Source: a virus
IMG/VR virus record: IMGVR_UViG_3300027747_000004
Location: 46,995 to 110,994 of that record
Length of the DNA stretch: 64,000 nt
Direction: 5' to 3' (one strand)
Both the position numbers and the translations under genes were made by a program. The notes under the pieces were generated by a model that saw only the letters and a list, made by a program, of their open reading frames with translations, was not told the origin of the DNA and did not search any database. Every line of letters begins with the position of its first letter. The first letter of the stretch is position 1. Below, in pieces: positions 34,719-43,051 of the stretch.

Positions 34719-36087
34719 CATTACGATGAATGTAATCACGTACAGCAGTCAACAATTTTTGTTGCGTTTTGTCTTTGCGCCTCACAGCAAGCATAATTGC
34801 CTCATCTACAGTGTCATTTGCAATGATGTGATGCACCATGATGTTGTTTTTCTGGCCCTGGCGCCACAATCTACGAATGAATTGCTCATAGATCTCCAAT
34901 GACCAAGTCAATGAGTACCAGATGACTGCATGCCCGCTATCTTGTAAGTTGAGGCCATGACCCGCCGACATAGGGTGCGCAAGCAAGACTGGTATTTCGC
35001 CGGCATTCCAGTTCGTAGTAATAGAATCAAGCTTAGTGCCAACGACGCCTGAACCAATAACAGGCGCATTTGGGAATGCCTTCCTGAGTCTTTCCAGGTC
35101 GTGCTGAAAATGGTACCCAATGATGCAAGGCTGTCCTGATAATTCTTCCACAAGGTCCATAACCGCTTCAGTCTTTGCGTTGTGTACATGCGTTGTTACT
35201 CTTTCATTGCCATCAAGATATGAGCCGCCATTGGCAATTTGTTGGCCCTTCATAACTGCAACAGCTGCGTTGACTGCTGTCACCGTGCCTTGTTCAAGCT
35301 CAATGGTCAAAGCTTTTTCAAAAGCATCGTACATTTTACGTGCAGCAGGTGGAAGTTCGACTCTGACATCGTTGTAGGCCAAGCTAGGTAAGTCAAGGTG
35401 ATCAAGAGCTGCCATCCGCAGCACTTTATTGTTAAGCTTTTTCTGGATTCTTGCTTCGCCATCTGGTTGTAACTTCCACTCATAGCCATTGAAGCCAGAA
35501 GGGTAAAAATACTCTTCCCTAAACCTTGACACATAGGGCCCAAACGTGGCCCCCTGGTCAATAATCAACTGCGGTCCAAATATGTCTAATAGACTATTGG
35601 GCGCAGGTGAACCAGTGAGGCCCCAGCGTCGGTCGAACCGATCTAACAAAGGCTTCAAAGTTTTAAAGCGCTGCGTTTGCGTGTTCTTCATGAATGAGAT
35701 CTCGTCAACGGTAAGAATCTCAAAGGGCCATGCTTGTCCACGCAATTTGCTTGATAGCCAGCCAAGGCCTTCAAAGTTGATGACGTAAATGTCGTGGTTG
35801 GCAGCCAAGGTTTTTTCTTTTTTGGCGCCATGCAAAACGCCAACTGAGTACCCTTCAAACTGCTCCCACTTTTTCACCTCATTAGGCCATACAGTGTACG
35901 TTGGCCGCAATGGCGCAATCACAAGCATTTTCCTAGCCATGCTTGACAGACGCAGCGTACGAAACGCGCTTAGCACAATGGCAGTTTTGCCTAGCCCTGG
36001 GTCTAACCATAGTTGGCCAGACCCATGCTCAACCAGAAACTTTACGGCTTCTTTTTGGTATTCATGAGGTTCCCAAAACACGGTCAA
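34714..36087 (-). CDS. SNF2/DEAD-like helicase (457 aa)
   Basis: This is a superfamily 2 ATPase: Walker A LDPGLGKTA (residues 29-36), motif II LTVDEISFMKN (about 125-135), and a C-terminal motif VI of the form QFIRRLWRQGQKNN (about 400-413), the SNF2-type RxxRxGQ. Similar phage proteins act in replication or recombination as branch-migration or translocating ATPases. The VRR-NUC gene overlaps it by 26 bases and the Cas4-like nuclease and polymerase genes lie just upstream, so the four form one replication-recombination unit. Confidence 0.8.
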   Translation of the reverse strand: MTVFWEPHEYQKEAVKFLVEHGSGQLWLDPGLGKTAIVLSAFRTLRLSSMARKMLVIAPLRPTYTVWPNEVKKWEQFEGYSVGVLHGAKKEKTLAANHDIYVINFEGLGWLSSKLRGQAWPFEILTVDEISFMKNTQTQRFKTLKPLLDRFDRRWGLTGSPAPNSLLDIFGPQLIIDQGATFGPYVSRFREEYFYPSGFNGYEWKLQPDGEARIQKKLNNKVLRMAALDHLDLPSLAYNDVRVELPPAARKMYDAFEKALTIELEQGTVTAVNAAVAVMKGQQIANGGSYLDGNERVTTHVHNAKTEAVMDLVEELSGQPCIIGYHFQHDLERLRKAFPNAPVIGSGVVGTKLDSITTNWNAGEIPVLLAHPMSAGHGLNLQDSGHAVIWYSLTWSLEIYEQFIRRLWRQGQKNNIMVHHIIANDTVDEAIMLAVRRKDKTQQKLLTAVRDYIHRNV

Positions 36088-36355
36088 TCCCTTCTTTTGA
36101 GTCGATCACATACACCTTGTGGCCTCGGCTTGCAAGTTGGTCATGAACTTTTTGTTGCAATGGTGATACCACACCTCCGGGACGCTTAAGTTCAACCCAT
36201 AGCACTTCACCATTTTCAAGAGGTACCACACGATCAGGCCAGCCGCGTTGAAAATGCACACTTAGCTTTAACGTTAAAAGACCATGCTTTTTACATTGCT
36301 TGCTAAAGTATGCCTCAAGGTCTCGTTCCAGCAGTACACGTGTCACCATTTGCAA
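36062..36355 (-). CDS. VRR-NUC domain nuclease (97 aa)
   Basis: This is a compact stand-alone VRR-NUC domain, a PD-(D/E)XK type found in phage and Holliday-junction nucleases. Visible features are LERDLEAYFSKQCKKHG, the metal-site core GWPDRVVPLENGEVLWVELK (Asp, then E-x-K) and SPLQQKVHDQL. It overlaps the helicase gene downstream and the Cas4-like gene upstream, so joint translation is likely. A structure-specific endonuclease role in recombination or DNA debranching fits. Confidence 0.8.
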   Translation of the reverse strand: MQMVTRVLLERDLEAYFSKQCKKHGLLTLKLSVHFQRGWPDRVVPLENGEVLWVELKRPGGVVSPLQQKVHDQLASRGHKVYVIDSKEGIDRVLGTS

Positions 36356-36984
36356 GGCCCGCCATTGTCTTTACGAAAGTGGCAGTACCTGCAATTTGCG
36401 TTAGGCTTTGGCGCAAAGATCTTGTCGTTTTCGATCTTTAACATGCGGTTTGTCATCCATGTTTTCATCAAACCAAAGTTGTCACGCGTTACAGTTGCGC
36501 ATGTTACAGGCTTTTGCAGGTCAATGAATGCTAGCTCAAGCTCAATAGTGTCAACTTCAGGGTACAGCGCAAAGACTAGCGTGGCATAAAGCCGCAGCTG
36601 CTCTTCGTAATCACGAAGTTTGCCTGTCTTCCAATCAATGATGCGAGCTTCGTTGCCTTTGATTGCCAACAAGTCGATCTGGCCCCGTAGCCATACATCG
36701 CTATCTTTAAAGCCGCATGATGACCAGTCGCGCCGCACGCCTACGTCATGCTCAGGCAAGACAACGTTATAGAAGCTTTTGATGTCTTCAATGAAGTCAA
36801 GCCAAGGCTCAAGCTCGGCAGTAACCAATGGAAACCCATCAAAAGCTTCTTCAAACTCTTTGTGGATACGTTTACCACGCTCTGCAGCAGGGCCAGTGGG
36901 CTCTTGCAAATGATCAATACGCGTAAGCTTGTACTTGTAGGGGCAGCCTTCATACGTTGAAATGCTGGAGTGTGAATAGCTCAT
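36343..36984 (-). CDS. Cas4/RecB-like Fe-S exonuclease (213 aa)
   Basis: The PD-(D/E)XK core is visible as LRGQIDLLA (Asp), ARIIDWKTGKL (D-x-K) and EEQLRLYATL (Gln, RecB motif). Cys14 in YEGCPYKY plus a C-terminal CRYCHF...C cluster give the four-cysteine iron-sulfur arrangement of Cas4 and AddB. There are no cas genes or CRISPR repeats in the window, so this is a phage replication or recombination nuclease, presumably a 5'-3' exonuclease. It overlaps the polymerase gene by ATGA. Confidence 0.8.
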   Translation of the reverse strand: MSYSHSSISTYEGCPYKYKLTRIDHLQEPTGPAAERGKRIHKEFEEAFDGFPLVTAELEPWLDFIEDIKSFYNVVLPEHDVGVRRDWSSCGFKDSDVWLRGQIDLLAIKGNEARIIDWKTGKLRDYEEQLRLYATLVFALYPEVDTIELELAFIDLQKPVTCATVTRDNFGLMKTWMTNRMLKIENDKIFAPKPNANCRYCHFRKDNGGPCKW

Positions 36985-38798
36985 TTGGTTTCCTGATAGT
37001 TGTTGCCAATCTTGTAGTCACTAATCATTGGCACGTCCATGGTTAGTGCATTGCACATTGCATTGACCAAGCACTCAGCCTCACGTTCAAGCGCGTCAAT
37101 AGGGGCACTGATGACCAATTCATCATGCACACTAAGTAGCAGCCTGCTACCTTTACGTGTCTTCTGATACAGCAGCATTGCAGCTTTGGCTTGGTCAGCA
37201 GCAGAGCCTTGAATCAACAAGTTGACGCCTTTATAGTCAAACTCACGCATACGGCCATTGATGACCTTAGGTGGCTCCATTTTGACAAGCCTGCCGCCAA
37301 TAGTCTTAAGGGGCTCACCAAGCTTGTACCTTGTACGCATGGTTGCCTGCATGACCTTAAGTCCCGGCGCCACAGCTGTTGTGTAGGCATTCATCAGTGT
37401 GCGCGCCATGTCAAGGTCAACACTAAGCATATCACTGATTTTGGTTGGACCTGCGCCATACAGAATTGCAAAGCTTACGCCTTTTGAGTACGTACGACTA
37501 ACAGGCCTGCCACTTGCCTCGGTCATCAAGTTGGCTGCGTACGTATGCAAATCGGCACGTGCATCTGCCTGATACTGCTTCATGAGGTTGCCACCTTCAA
37601 AGTGGGCAAAGATACGAAGCTCTTGAGCATTGAAGTCACATGCAATAAGCTTGTGGCCTTCGTCAGGCAAAATGAAGCTACGAATCAATGGCAATGGTGC
37701 AACCTTTAAATCTGCAGGAAGCGTGACTACTGGATACCTGATGGGGGCGTTTTGAAAATTTGGTGTGGAAGATAGTCGTCCAGTTCGAGTTCCACCGCGC
37801 TCACCTCTAACGCTATTCCAGTTTGTATAGATTCGACCCGTAGTACTTGAAGCTTGTAGCCACGGTTCAATAAAAGTCGATAAACAAGTGGAAAGATTTG
37901 CTCGAAATCTGAGGACATCACGTAGCTCCAAGTTGGTAAGCATTTCGTCGAATGCCTCTTTAGTGGCTTGCAATTGCCCCTTGTCTGTTGCAGGCCATTG
38001 TTTATTTTTGTCCCAGTGCTCAGATGCATAAATACATTCGACAAGCTGTTGATCGCTGTCGACATTCAATTCAGGAGAACCTAACAATGAACGTACCCAA
38101 TCATTACAAAGCGCAATGTCTATTTCTGCTTGTGCCTTTGCTTTTTCAAGGCCTTCCACATCTACACGTATGCCTAGACTTGAGTTTTCAAGCAGCATCG
38201 GAATCAGTTCCATCTCACGGCGGTAAGGCACCAACTGCGCAGGCAAAACCTTTGCCTCCAAATAGTCGTAGAGCAAAGCGGTAAGCCGTACGTCAGCCAT
38301 TGCATAGCGACCCACCAGCGCCACTGGGCCGCGACAGATGTATGCTCCCCATGTAGACTTCTTTCGCTTGGCTTCTAGCACGTTCTCAATGACCCAAGCC
38401 TTTAGCTCATCCCGTTCGTCTGGTTGCGCAAGGCCCCATGTGACAACTAGGTCTTTGAGAGACAGAGAGCGAGTATGAGGGTCATGCAAAAAAGCCAGAA
38501 CAAGGGTATCGTTAATTCGATTAGCCGCAGGAGTGTCGAGCCCAAAATGTACGTTAATGACGTCCAAATCGAATGCAGCGTTGTGAAAGCATATCTGCCG
38601 AGTTGACGTGAAAATGGCTTTGAGTATCTCATGCACTTCATCCTTGGTGGCATTGTTGTCGTGTAAATGACCAAACGCGTAGTAGTCATCGCGTACTTCA
38701 CCTTCAGGGTCAAAGATAGCAAGGCCCACCGGCACTGGTGGGTACTTGGGCCTTGCTTCTATTCCCTCGGTTTCAAAGTCGAGGAAGATCGGTTTCAT
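36981..38798 (-). CDS. DNA polymerase I-type (family A) with 3'-5' exonuclease
   Basis: The 605-aa replicative polymerase has exonuclease motifs FLDFETEG (Asp7, Glu9), CFHNAAFDLDV and YAMADVRLTALLYD in the N-terminal third, so proofreading is probably active. Polymerase motif A is LIACDFNAQELRIFAHF (about 384), motif B RTYSKGVSFAILYGAG (about 433) with the R...K...F...YG pattern, and motif C LLLSVHDELVI (about 558). The O-helix residue is Phe, as in E. coli Pol I, rather than the Tyr of T7. Length fits phage enzymes without a 5' nuclease domain. Confidence 0.92.
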   Translation of the reverse strand: MKPIFLDFETEGIEARPKYPPVPVGLAIFDPEGEVRDDYYAFGHLHDNNATKDEVHEILKAIFTSTRQICFHNAAFDLDVINVHFGLDTPAANRINDTLVLAFLHDPHTRSLSLKDLVVTWGLAQPDERDELKAWVIENVLEAKRKKSTWGAYICRGPVALVGRYAMADVRLTALLYDYLEAKVLPAQLVPYRREMELIPMLLENSSLGIRVDVEGLEKAKAQAEIDIALCNDWVRSLLGSPELNVDSDQQLVECIYASEHWDKNKQWPATDKGQLQATKEAFDEMLTNLELRDVLRFRANLSTCLSTFIEPWLQASSTTGRIYTNWNSVRGERGGTRTGRLSSTPNFQNAPIRYPVVTLPADLKVAPLPLIRSFILPDEGHKLIACDFNAQELRIFAHFEGGNLMKQYQADARADLHTYAANLMTEASGRPVSRTYSKGVSFAILYGAGPTKISDMLSVDLDMARTLMNAYTTAVAPGLKVMQATMRTRYKLGEPLKTIGGRLVKMEPPKVINGRMREFDYKGVNLLIQGSAADQAKAAMLLYQKTRKGSRLLLSVHDELVISAPIDALEREAECLVNAMCNALTMDVPMISDYKIGNNYQETK

Positions 38799-39562
38799 TA
38801 GAAGCGCGTCGATTGTGCTGCAGCTTCAGGGGCGCCATCATCACCTGCAAAGGCAACGGACTCCAGTGCTTTGGCGTTTTCATTAGTTGCACGCATAATC
38901 AATGCATTCAACACGTCAGCGTCTTGCACCACGCTCTTCATGGTGAAGGTCACCTTGAATTGCGTCTTGGCATCAGGCACAACAGCTAAGGTGGTTACCA
39001 CACCAAGCGTTGGGCGACGCAGCGTAGCAGCAATCGTTTGAATGTACGTGGTGTAGTTGCGAATGCTGGTAACCGGTGGGCGCAATGCGACAACCTCAGC
39101 AGCTTGCACAGCACTTGCGCTCGCAATGCTATCTGCAGGCAGAATCAACAAGCGGCGAGTCTCACGGCAAGCCTTGCCTTTGCCACCATTGTTAGCGGAG
39201 CCCCACTCATTTTGCGGGCAGCCTTCGCAGGTAGTGTGTTGCTTACCTTCAGCGGCGTCTGACGGGCCCATGCCGGTTGCAGCTGACGCAATGGCAAAGC
39301 ATTTCGGGCCCACAGTCTTGGTAGGGTCATAGCGGCTGTCGTAGTACAAACGCTCAATGGGGCCTGCCAAAATGACGCAGTCCAATTGGTTGTTGGCAAC
39401 AGGGTTGCCGCGGTACGTCAGCACGCCACTTTTGGTGGACAGGAATGCTGTGCCAAGGGTCGATTGCTCTGCCTTGACAGTGTCCATGGCCAATGCGGCC
39501 AATTGGTCTTCGAACAAGCTCAGCTGGTTCTTTTCGGGTTTAGTGATAGCATTTTTAGACAT
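38798..39562 (-). CDS. Conserved replication-region protein, possible ssDNA-binding (254 aa)
   Basis: The protein shares a one-base overlap with the polymerase gene. A mid region has several cysteines (VGPKCFAIAS, TTCEGCPQNEWGSA, GKGKACRETRR) that could form a zinc site, followed by a beta-rich half (RRLLILPADS, FKVTFTMKSV) and a disordered acidic end. I recognise the CxxCPxNxxGSxxxGxGKxC block from phage proteins next to polymerases, sometimes annotated as ssDNA-binding. The function is inferred from position and is not certain. Confidence 0.55.
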   Translation of the reverse strand: MSKNAITKPEKNQLSLFEDQLAALAMDTVKAEQSTLGTAFLSTKSGVLTYRGNPVANNQLDCVILAGPIERLYYDSRYDPTKTVGPKCFAIASAATGMGPSDAAEGKQHTTCEGCPQNEWGSANNGGKGKACRETRRLLILPADSIASASAVQAAEVVALRPPVTSIRNYTTYIQTIAATLRRPTLGVVTTLAVVPDAKTQFKVTFTMKSVVQDADVLNALIMRATNENAKALESVAFAGDDGAPEAAAQSTRF

Positions 39563-39580
39563 GATGTTCCTAACAAGTTA

Positions 39581-39949
39581 CTAGTTTTTACGATACACGG
39601 ACAGTTCAAAAGACTTTGATGCCAAAGTCCCAGGTATTGTCTCACCGGCTTCCCATCGTTCACGGAAAATCGCTGAAGACAATCTTTTGTGCAGCAGCTC
39701 AAATTGCTTTGTTTCTGCTACGTATTCATAGAAGGTAGGCCAATCAACAATTGTAGGATTAGACACCTCTTTCATTGTGCATGATGCCTTGTCAGAGCCG
39801 GCCTTAGAAATGCCTTGCGCTGCCATTTGCTCCATGATGTCTGCTTCAAGAGCAGACAGCTTTTTTGTGAGCTCTTTTGCCTCTGCAGTTAGCTCTTCAC
39901 GTTTGCCTTTGACAGTGACAAACTCATCGATTAAGTCTTTAATGTTCAT
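39581..39949 (-). CDS. Helical protein of unknown function (122 aa)
   Basis: The start at 39949 (MNIKDLIDEF) is chosen because it gives a short overlap with the MazG-like gene and an N-terminus matching the domain; an upstream ATG at 39994 would overlap more. Residues 1-50 are a coiled coil (VKGKREELTAEAKELTKKLS), and the remainder (NPTIVDWPTFYEYVAETKQF, LLHKRLS) is a compact helical domain seen in other phage early regions. No enzymatic motif. Confidence 0.5.
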   Translation of the reverse strand: MNIKDLIDEFVTVKGKREELTAEAKELTKKLSALEADIMEQMAAQGISKAGSDKASCTMKEVSNPTIVDWPTFYEYVAETKQFELLHKRLSSAIFRERWEAGETIPGTLASKSFELSVYRKN

Positions 39950-40334
39950 GTTTGTAGCTTTGCAATATGATTGCAATGTCGCCTTGCGGCGCAATCCAGC
40001 CTATAGGCTTTACAATGTCAAAGTGGTTACCACGCAAACTGCGAATATAGTCATTAGCAGGTTCTTTGCGCATGTTGGCTGCATGCACCAAAGCAAAGAT
40101 CGCGTCAAAGGGTAGTCCCATGGCATGAGCGCAGCCAAGCACAACGTATGTCAAATCAGCCAGTGCGTCAGCAGCCTCAGGCAAATCGCCATCCTCACAT
40201 GCCTTCATGTACTCACTAAGCTCTTCAAGGATGAACCTTGAAAAGTAGGAGCTTTCACTAGGGTCAAGTAGTTGCGGCTTATCGCCAATAGGCAATTGCA
40301 TTGCCTTACGGAACTCAAGGACTTTGTCGTACAT
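39939..40334 (-). CDS. MazG-like nucleotide pyrophosphohydrolase (131 aa)
   Basis: The all-alpha NTP pyrophosphatase signature is clear: E37-E38-x-x-E41 in ILEELSEYMKAC and E53-x-x-D56 in EAADALADLTYVVLG, the metal-binding E-E-x-x-E/E-x-x-D set. Such enzymes hydrolyse (d)NTPs to (d)NMP and pyrophosphate. In T4 a member of the same broad superfamily (gp56) removes dCTP and makes dCMP for the hydroxymethylase. With the dCMP hydroxymethylase-like gene in this phage, dCTP is a reasonable substrate, but general dNTP clean-up is the conservative reading. Confidence 0.75.
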   Translation of the reverse strand: MYDKVLEFRKAMQLPIGDKPQLLDPSESSYFSRFILEELSEYMKACEDGDLPEAADALADLTYVVLGCAHAMGLPFDAIFALVHAANMRKEPANDYIRSLRGNHFDIVKPIGWIAPQGDIAIILQSYKHEH

Positions 40335-40849
40335 TATGCAGCTTTCAAGGATGTGGCCCAGATGTCTGATAGCCAGTAGGGTGGAGGCGTAGTGCCTTTA
40401 AAGTACACCATAGGCATACGTTCGATTTTACTAGCGTAGAAGCGGCGGTATGAGTCAATGGTGTTGGGGGACTTGTATTCGTCAGGCATGGCCAACGGAG
40501 GGTCTTGCCACACAAGGGGCATAGCCAGCATGGCAGGTGGAGCTTTCATGAGCTGCTCGACAACAATGAGATGCGTTTTGTGGCGTTTGCCGTAGCGGAC
40601 GTAAAACTGCCGGCCAAGGGCCAATGCAAGCTCGACAACGTAGTCATAGTGGAGCCTGCTAGAACGTACCCAGACGTTGCTTGGGTGGTTTTTATGGGTG
40701 GGCTTATAGGACACATGGTCGCCGTTGCCAAAGTGGTGATGCGCTGTGGCCAGCATTTGTGCTGACTCAATAAGCATTTTGCCTACATGCTTGTCGCAAT
40801 GCATGCCTGCTGCAACAGCTGCGCAATGGTGGAGATAGAAGACGTTCAT
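40334..40849 (-). CDS. Conserved phage early protein (171 aa)
   Basis: The N-terminus (MNVFYLHHCAAVAAGMHCDK, then HVGKMLIESAQMLATAHHHF) belongs to a family common in phages, usually called hypothetical, with an outline like pyrimidine-dimer DNA glycosylases. A long helical stretch and a C-terminal RMPMVYFKGTTPPPYWL follow. The leader TATTGAAAGGTATCTATG gives the ribosome binding site, and a TATAAT lies 31 nt upstream of the start. It is first in the replication operon. Function unknown; DNA repair is one possibility. Confidence 0.5.
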   Translation of the reverse strand: MNVFYLHHCAAVAAGMHCDKHVGKMLIESAQMLATAHHHFGNGDHVSYKPTHKNHPSNVWVRSSRLHYDYVVELALALGRQFYVRYGKRHKTHLIVVEQLMKAPPAMLAMPLVWQDPPLAMPDEYKSPNTIDSYRRFYASKIERMPMVYFKGTTPPPYWLSDIWATSLKAA

Positions 40850-40876
40850 AGATACCTTTCAATAGACAATGCTGAG

Positions 40877-40952
40877 ATTATATAACAAAAGGGTGGGGGT
40901 ACTTGCTTTGCTGGTTTAGTGGGACTAAGTTGCACTTAGGTCTATTACCAGC
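40877..40952 (-). promoter_or_regulatory. Promoter and nested inverted repeat upstream of the replication operon
   Basis: On the minus strand TATAAT (40882-40877) precedes the 40849 gene. Upstream, a nested inverted repeat spans 40910-40952: outer arms GCTGGT/ACCAGC and inner arms CTAAGT/ACTTAG around TGC. It lies 21 bases after the DUF932 stop and has no T-run, so it is not a classical terminator. It could slow transcription from upstream, stabilise an RNA end or bind a regulator. Confidence 0.45.
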
Positions 40953-40973
40953 ATCAGCTTTCCCCCCGAAACT

Positions 40974-41933
40974 TTATGCCAAGGCCAACAGGTCTTGTAC
41001 TGCTTGTTGCTTGATGGATACACCACCACCAAACCATGCATTGGCCAGTCGAGCATCGCCTGTGCGTGCTGTTTCCCAGTCCATCAGTTGAGTGACTGCA
41101 TTCAATGCACCCCATGCAGTACCTTTGGCAGATTCAAGATCTGCACCGATGCCTGCGCCGTCAAACAATGCCAGAGCACGTTGTGCTGCACGGCTTGGCT
41201 TTTTGTCATCACCACCAAGTAGCTTGGTAAAGATGCTTTGCGCTTGCATGCTGCCGAGCTTGATGCCTGCCAATGCTTTGGCAGTTTGCTCGAACGTTTT
41301 GAATGCTTCGTTGAAGTTGGCCAGCTCGGTTTTGACAGCGGTGGGATTGAACACCGAGTTGTGACGCACACTAACTTCTGCCTTGCCTTTTTGCGCCAGT
41401 TGCAATGTGTTGTTGCAAACAACGCGGACCGAAGTCAACCGAGCTTGCGTTGCCAAGGAACCATCGGCGGACGAGGCCAGAAGCAGGTACTGGTTGACTT
41501 TATCACCAGCAAGGTTGAATTCACCATCCATCCGTGCCAGTGCCCAGTAGTGTGCGCCATTGCGCAGGACGCCAGCTGTTTCAAGGTGGGCAATAGAGCC
41601 AACCATGTCACGGAAGAACTCAAGCACTTCCATGGGCTGCACAATTTTGTATTGGCTAGACACCAAGCCCAAAGGCATTTCGTTGTCAGTGCGGTACATG
41701 ACTTTTTTGCCATTGAACTTTGTGTGCTGAGGCTTAAAGCCATTCCACACAGATGCAGGTGGCGCAAACTGAACATCTGCAGTAGCCAATTGGAAGTCAA
41801 GACCAGATTCTTCAGCCCAGGTTTCAATGGTGGAGTCAGCAGTAAGTCGTTGACCCAAACCGTGCCAAGGGGTGTCACCTACGTAAGCCATTGCAGCTTT
41901 GCCGGTGAGAGTAGTTGCGAGCATGTGTGCCAT
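40974..41933 (-). CDS. DUF932 (phage/plasmid-like) protein, 319 aa
   Basis: The protein follows the DUF932 pattern throughout: TPWHGLGQRL near residue 20, YRTDNEMPLGLVSSQYKIVQ about 80-99, then a long alpha/beta body (VNQYLLLASSADGSLATQAR, VRVVCNNTLQLA) and a helical C-terminus. Family length is usually 300-350 aa. Its function is not established, though it is frequent in phage early regions and on plasmids. It has its own leader with the conserved TTGAAAGG box and a promoter just upstream (42003-42023). Confidence 0.85.
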   Translation of the reverse strand: MAHMLATTLTGKAAMAYVGDTPWHGLGQRLTADSTIETWAEESGLDFQLATADVQFAPPASVWNGFKPQHTKFNGKKVMYRTDNEMPLGLVSSQYKIVQPMEVLEFFRDMVGSIAHLETAGVLRNGAHYWALARMDGEFNLAGDKVNQYLLLASSADGSLATQARLTSVRVVCNNTLQLAQKGKAEVSVRHNSVFNPTAVKTELANFNEAFKTFEQTAKALAGIKLGSMQAQSIFTKLLGGDDKKPSRAAQRALALFDGAGIGADLESAKGTAWGALNAVTQLMDWETARTGDARLANAWFGGGVSIKQQAVQDLLALA

Positions 41934-42002
41934 GATGATTGCCTTTCAATATACAGTAAACAAGTAAGTTAGAGGGACCAGTTTGTAGTTGCCTACAGTT
42001 GA

Positions 42003-42023
42003 ATTGTACAGCTGTTTTTGCAA
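42003..42023 (-). promoter_or_regulatory. Promoter for the DUF932 gene
   Basis: On the minus strand TTGCAA (42023-42018) is followed after 9 nt by TGTACAAT (TACAAT at 42008-42003). This is short of the usual 17-bp spacing, but the same arrangement recurs at other starts in this phage. The upstream element sits in one arm of the inverted repeat at 42015-42056. Confidence 0.4.
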
Positions 42024-42056
42024 CTTTTTCACGTTTTTGCAAAAAAGTTGCAAAAA
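42015..42056 (-). terminator. AT-rich 15-bp inverted repeat, likely early terminator
   Basis: The 15-base arms TTTTTGCAACTTTTT (42015-42029) and AAAAAGTTGCAAAAA (42042-42056) are perfect complements around a 12-base loop. The repeat lies directly after the stop of the last gene of the small-gene operon (42060). The stem is weak (mostly A-T), so the alternative is an operator overlapping the 42003-42023 promoter. Confidence 0.5.
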
Positions 42057-42059
42057 AGT

Positions 42060-42389
42060 TCACTTTTTTACGTTCTTAAGGCGCCAGTCTTCCAAGATTT
42101 GCAGGACATGCCGCCGAAAGTTCTGCCGCATGATCAACTCTCCAGGCTCGTACATGCTCATGAAGCGTTGCAGTGCGTCCTGCTCGCCTTGGTAGTCACG
42201 TTGTGCTTGCGGCAGCACGTCAGTGTCCAGCTCACGAGCCAATGGCGTGGCGCCATAGATCATGTCTGTCAATGGCGCGTCAGCGCCTTCCTTTGCTTTT
42301 TTGACACGCCGCACTACTTCTGCAGGTGGCAGCTTTACTTCGCCAATGAAGGCTAGCGTTTCGTCAAGATCAGGCGTTTTGTCAGTCAT
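42060..42389 (-). CDS. Small early protein (109 aa)
   Basis: The start at 42389 (MTDKTPDLDETLAFIGE) lies one base after the previous stop and is preferred to the in-frame upstream ATG, which overlaps it. The protein is charged and helical, with EVVRRVKKAKEGADAPLTDM and a C-terminal MSMYEPGELIMRQNFRRHVL. No known motif. It is the last of the run of small leftward genes. Confidence 0.5.
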   Translation of the reverse strand: MTDKTPDLDETLAFIGEVKLPPAEVVRRVKKAKEGADAPLTDMIYGATPLARELDTDVLPQAQRDYQGEQDALQRFMSMYEPGELIMRQNFRRHVLQILEDWRLKNVKK

Positions 42390-42390
42390 A

Positions 42391-42648
42391 TTAGATGCTT
42401 TCGTAGTAAGGTGATGCTTCTTTTTCACGCACAAACCGCGCGTATGGGATGCTTGATGTTGTAGGTGCATCCATAAACACGCGAGCATGCAAGGTTGCGC
42501 TTGTGTGGAACATTTCAGGGTACAAACTTTTAAGGGTTTTGGTGTACTCTTCCAATTCTACATTCGGCAGTGTGGGATAGTTCATGTCCTCACGAACTTT
42601 GCTTATGTCTTGTAGACGTTTATGTTGGTAAGCTGGAAATTGTGTCAT
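42391..42648 (-). CDS. Small early protein (85 aa)
   Basis: The start overlaps the previous stop (ATGA). The protein is hydrophilic (HKRLQDISKVREDMNYPTLP, ELEEYTKTLKSLYPEMF) and ends in SIPYARFVREKEASPYYES. No motif is recognised. Probably an early host-interaction protein, judged only from position and size. Confidence 0.5.
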   Translation of the reverse strand: MTQFPAYQHKRLQDISKVREDMNYPTLPNVELEEYTKTLKSLYPEMFHTSATLHARVFMDAPTTSSIPYARFVREKEASPYYESI

Positions 42649-42815
42649 GTGTTTTCCTGTGCCTCTCGGCCTTTTCTATACGCTTCTGCCAATGCCGCTG
42701 ACATTCGCATTGACGCCTTGGCGATTTGCAGCATGACTTTCCTGACCGCCCGATTAAACGCTGTGCGCTCACGCCACAACTTTAATCTGCGCTTGTTTTT
42801 TTGTCGTACTTTCAT
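42645..42815 (-). CDS. Small very basic early protein (56 aa)
   Basis: The start at 42815 (MKVRQKNKRRLKLWRERTA) gives an ATGA overlap with the Lar-like gene, the rule in this operon; a longer start at 42842 is possible. Over a third of the residues are Arg or Lys in one helix-like stretch. DNA or RNA binding, or binding to an acidic host protein, is plausible. Confidence 0.5.
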   Translation of the reverse strand: MKVRQKNKRRLKLWRERTAFNRAVRKVMLQIAKASMRMSAALAEAYRKGREAQENT

Positions 42816-43051
42816 GTGTTTTTCTCTGCTCGTTCGTTCCATGCGGCAATGGCGCGTTTGTTAGCGTCTGCAAAAGCCTGATCGCGCGTCTGCCCTTCAA
42901 GGATAGAGTGCCGCACATCAGGCGCTTGTGCACCGCAGGAGTTGCAGATAGCCACTCTCCATCGGTAGGTATCGCCTTCTACTACGGTCACCCCTCGATC
43001 ACCGCAGAATGGGCATGGCTTGGCATCGGGTACAAAGTATTGTTCGTTCAT
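42812..43051 (-). CDS. Lar-family-like restriction alleviation protein (79 aa)
   Basis: The pattern is KPCPFCG...RWRVAICNSCGAQAP...AIAAWNERA, with Cys13, Cys16, Cys36 and Cys39 as a small zinc finger. It matches the Lar group, named for the Rac prophage protein that weakens type I restriction by modulating the host modification enzyme. Many phage members are assigned by pattern only, so function here is by similarity. The ATGA start at 43051 is chosen over an upstream ATG. Confidence 0.65.
   Translation of the reverse strand: MNEQYFVPDAKPCPFCGDRGVTVVEGDTYRWRVAICNSCGAQAPDVRHSILEGQTRDQAFADANKRAIAAWNERAEKNT

Noticed and set aside
36343-36984. Cas4-like gene as part of a CRISPR-Cas system
   Set aside because: No other cas genes or repeat arrays are present; stand-alone Cas4-like nucleases are common in phages, and the neighbours are replication genes.
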